Shown here piece by piece: positions 62,031-64,000 of a DNA stretch of 64,000 nucleotides. The notes below the pieces were generated by a model that searched no databases, was not told the DNA's origin, and saw only the letters and a list, made by a program, of their open reading frames with translations. Position 1 is the stretch's first letter; each line of letters opens with the position of its first letter. This DNA comes from G965279355 sp965279355 (lineage in GTDB: Bacteria > Pseudomonadota > Alphaproteobacteria > CACIAM-22H2), in NCBI GenBank assembly GCA_965279355.1, contig OZ257155.1, positions 3,100,001-3,164,000 of the forward strand, read 5' to 3'. A program made the position numbers and the translations under genes.

Positions 62031-63206
62031 TTAAGCCAGGCCGAGACAGCTCATCAGAGCTGGCGGGAAATCGGGCCTGACCCCCGCAACCTTCCCGTTT
62101 GGCGTGCGACAGAGAAGGTTGCGAAGAACTGTCGCCAACTGCACCCGATCGCCGTTTATGAAGTGCGACACAAGATCAGGGCGCAGCGAACCACGCTGAG
62201 TGATCTCCAGGATGTCGGGCCGATAATCGGAATATTCGATGCGAGGGATGCCGAGATAGGAGAACACTGAAAAGGTGGTGCTGTAGCAATTCGCGATGAC
62301 AAAGCGCGATCTAACGGCCAGGACGGCCGGGTGCAGATCGCAGAAGAGTATCTTCAATAAGGGCCTGCGAGCAGCAGCTTCCTGGATATAGGCACGATAC
62401 TTTGCGTTCATCGCGGGATGGGGCTTGATCAAGATCGGATCGGTACAGCCCGCTTCGGCCAGAGCGTCCAGGGTCTCGTCGAACAGCCACGGAAAGAGGT
62501 CTGGTTCACGAAGAAGGCCATTCGTATCCATCGACGACAGGATGAAAGTAACCACCGGCGTATCGGACGCCAGGCCGCGCTGGCTCAGAACGTCCTTCAG
62601 GTATCGTCCGGCATGCCGGCGTATATAATCGATCCATGTCGCATACATAAAAGACGGCGGGATGGTCGCGCGCGGGACGGCGGCGAGTCGCTGATCGTTT
62701 AACGGCAGCCAGTCCTGGGTAAAGCTGACCAGGAGGTCTCCTGCTGGCATGGTCGTCGGGTATCGCCGCTCCACCATGGCGGATGTAACTTTACGCTCCA
62801 GATCGGCAAAACCCGCGGCGGTGTTCTGAAAATAGCAAACGTGACCCTTGGCGAGCCAGGCAATGAGCCGAAGCGGCCACTCGTTGAGGGCCTTGAAATG
62901 AATAAAACTCATCCGCCCGAGGGCCCCAAGACACGCGTAACGAAAAACATGCAGCAATGTCCTGGGGCGATCCGTCAGCCATGACCACGGTCCGCGACGG
63001 GTACGGCCCAAGACTCTGAAAACGCCGATTGACTGAATCAAGTCCCAGAGAACGATATTGGCCTTGATTGTATCGGCGGTCGCAGCATCAAAGCAGACAA
63101 ACTCGATCGAGACGTTCGGCGCTCGGCTCTTGATCTCTATCATTACCGGAACGATCGTATCGCAGGTAATGAGCTTGTTGTTCAGGAGAACAGCGATACG
63201 TTTCAT
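62031..63206 (-). CDS. Putative GT-B-like glycosyltransferase
   Basis: A 391-residue soluble protein I cannot assign to a named family. TFILSSMDTNG, PILIKPHPAMNAKYRAYI and FVIANCYSTTFSVFSYLGIPRIEYS have the pattern of GT-B capsule and sialyl/CDP-glycerol-type transferases. The N-terminal half (IAVLLNNKLITCDTIVPVM) looks like a Rossmann domain. The general shape recalls 24458-26323 and 47626-49215. ATG start at 63206-63204. Confidence 0.5.
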   Translation of the reverse strand: MKRIAVLLNNKLITCDTIVPVMIEIKSRAPNVSIEFVCFDAATADTIKANIVLWDLIQSIGVFRVLGRTRRGPWSWLTDRPRTLLHVFRYACLGALGRMSFIHFKALNEWPLRLIAWLAKGHVCYFQNTAAGFADLERKVTSAMVERRYPTTMPAGDLLVSFTQDWLPLNDQRLAAVPRATIPPSFMYATWIDYIRRHAGRYLKDVLSQRGLASDTPVVTFILSSMDTNGLLREPDLFPWLFDETLDALAEAGCTDPILIKPHPAMNAKYRAYIQEAAARRPLLKILFCDLHPAVLAVRSRFVIANCYSTTFSVFSYLGIPRIEYSDYRPDILEITQRGSLRPDLVSHFINGDRVQLATVLRNLLCRTPNGKVAGVRPDFPPALMSCLGLA

Positions 63207-63213
63207 CGAGGGA

Positions 63214-63999
63214 TCAGCGCGTCCCGGCCAACCGGCGCCGGCGGGCCAGGAACATCATGTGAGATGACAGATGCGCGGTTTTCAAAAGATCCTGAAGGGC
63301 CTTTGTGACAGCCGGGTCCGGATTGCGGACGAGCCGCGCCACAACAGGCCCGAGCGATGCACTATCAACCCTGCCGCTCTCGAGCGCGCGCTGAACGATT
63401 TCCACATCCAGCTCGCCGGGGGTGGAGGACCTGACAACGTCAAAGCCCGCGCCCTCGATAAGCCGCCGCAAACTGTCGGGCGTGAAAAGGTTGATGTGCT
63501 CGTGATCGATCGAATCCGATGCCTGGCCGAGAGCCAGCGTCTCGAACCCGGCGATATTCGGGCAGGTCAGAAGAAGGTGCCCGCCCTCGGTCAGGGTCTC
63601 GGCGCACCACCGGACAAACGCGCCCGGATCGAACAGGTGCTCGATGACCTCGAAGGAGGCGATTACATGCGCCCGCTCCTTGAGCTGCAGATTCTCCCAC
63701 GGCGCTTCAATCGTCTCGAAGCCAAGTCTGCGGCACTCGGCGGCAAGATCGGGTGTTGGCTCGACAGCGACGATGCGATCGAAAAGACCGAGCTTGCGGA
63801 TCTCGTCGCAGAACAACCCTTGGGCGGCGCCGATTTCGACCAGCAAGCCGCCGCTTATCCCGCTCTCGCGCAGGGCTTCTGCCACGATCGCCGCGCGGGG
63901 CTTGAAGATTGCTTCGCGCCGCTGTTCGCGACTGGCCGGGAAAATATACTTGGCCCAGTACTCGTAGTTCTTAGATTGAACGTAAAAATCCTTTAGCAT
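63214..63999 (-). CDS. Class I SAM-dependent methyltransferase
   Basis: A 261-residue protein with SAM motif I LLVEIGAAQGLFCDEIRKLG, VAVEPTPDLAAECRRLG, HVIASFEVIEHLFDPGAFVRW and LLLTCPNIAGFE. ATG at 63999-63997 lies at the right window edge; the protein looks complete (MLKDFYVQSKNYEYW) but its upstream region is not seen. It shows that the glycan locus continues beyond the window. Seven bases separate it from the next gene. Confidence 0.8.
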   Translation of the reverse strand: MLKDFYVQSKNYEYWAKYIFPASREQRREAIFKPRAAIVAEALRESGISGGLLVEIGAAQGLFCDEIRKLGLFDRIVAVEPTPDLAAECRRLGFETIEAPWENLQLKERAHVIASFEVIEHLFDPGAFVRWCAETLTEGGHLLLTCPNIAGFETLALGQASDSIDHEHINLFTPDSLRRLIEGAGFDVVRSSTPGELDVEIVQRALESGRVDSASLGPVVARLVRNPDPAVTKALQDLLKTAHLSSHMMFLARRRRLAGTR

Positions 64000-64000
64000 T

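Noticed and set aside
1..64000. CRISPR arrays, tRNA/rRNA genes, insertion sequences, integrase or attachment repeats
   Set aside because: Looked for by eye and not found: no regularly spaced repeats, no cloverleaf-like tRNA sequence with CCA end, no transposase or integrase motif in any frame.

Overview
The window is Gram-negative DNA, most likely from an alphaproteobacterium (Rhodospirillales-like). Basis: the rpe / heparinase-like / purH block is a familiar alphaproteobacterial arrangement, there is an LptD/LptE pair, and coding GC is high with very tight gene packing. I cannot name a genus. No gene-free stretch exceeds 300 bases, and I saw no rRNA, tRNA, CRISPR array, transposase or phage gene.

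Layout. (1) 1-5061, minus strand: housekeeping flank with purH (cut by the window edge), a membrane-anchored CapD/WbpM-type sugar-nucleotide dehydratase, a heparinase II/III-like protein and rpe. (2) 5237-7456, plus strand: lptD, the only plus-strand gene I accept. (3) 7453-63999, minus strand: an unbroken run of 50 genes, mostly with 4-base overlaps or gaps of a few bases, reading right to left and ending in lptE, whose stop codon overlaps that of lptD. It is a large surface-glycan locus.

In transcription order the locus contains: a decoration block (methyltransferases, carbamoyltransferase, PhyH-type dioxygenase, asparagine-synthase-like amidotransferases, formyltransferase); a sialic/legionaminic-acid-type set (divergent NeuB, PtmE-like nucleotidyltransferase, oxidoreductase, NeuB, NeuC, NeuA); a poorly understood module of a DUF115/Maf-like protein, a B12/radical-SAM enzyme, a [2Fe-2S] (BFD-like) protein and a paralogous beta-rich protein; a polysaccharide deacetylase, a second NeuA and a LegC-type aminotransferase; a UDP-sugar dehydrogenase, an epimerase and an ABC flippase; a pseudaminic-acid-type set (PseB, PseH, PseC, PseG, a metallo-beta-lactamase-fold protein, a glycosyltransferase candidate, a NeuB and a cytidylyltransferase fused to a class III aminotransferase); a second decoration block (acetyltransferase, deacetylase, ATP-grasp, kinase, an asparagine-synthase-like protein without its N-terminal cysteine); then three GT4 glycosyltransferases, AsnB, a Wzx-type flippase, an O-antigen ligase/polymerase and LptE.

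Working model (inference): the locus makes up to three different CMP-activated nonulosonic acids (three NeuB homologues, three cytidylyltransferase domains) plus an amidated uronic acid, assembles them into a heavily decorated glycan, flips it by Wzx and/or the ABC exporter and delivers it to LPS and possibly to protein. Base composition changes sharply inside lptD, roughly between its periplasmic domain and its barrel, suggesting that the barrel, lptE and the glycan genes arrived together next to the old rpe border.

The parts I consider most likely to be undescribed are the radical-SAM / [2Fe-2S] / paired beta-protein / DUF115 module (40659-45293), the cytidylyltransferase-aminotransferase fusion with its neighbours (16677-27615), and the chimeric lptD.
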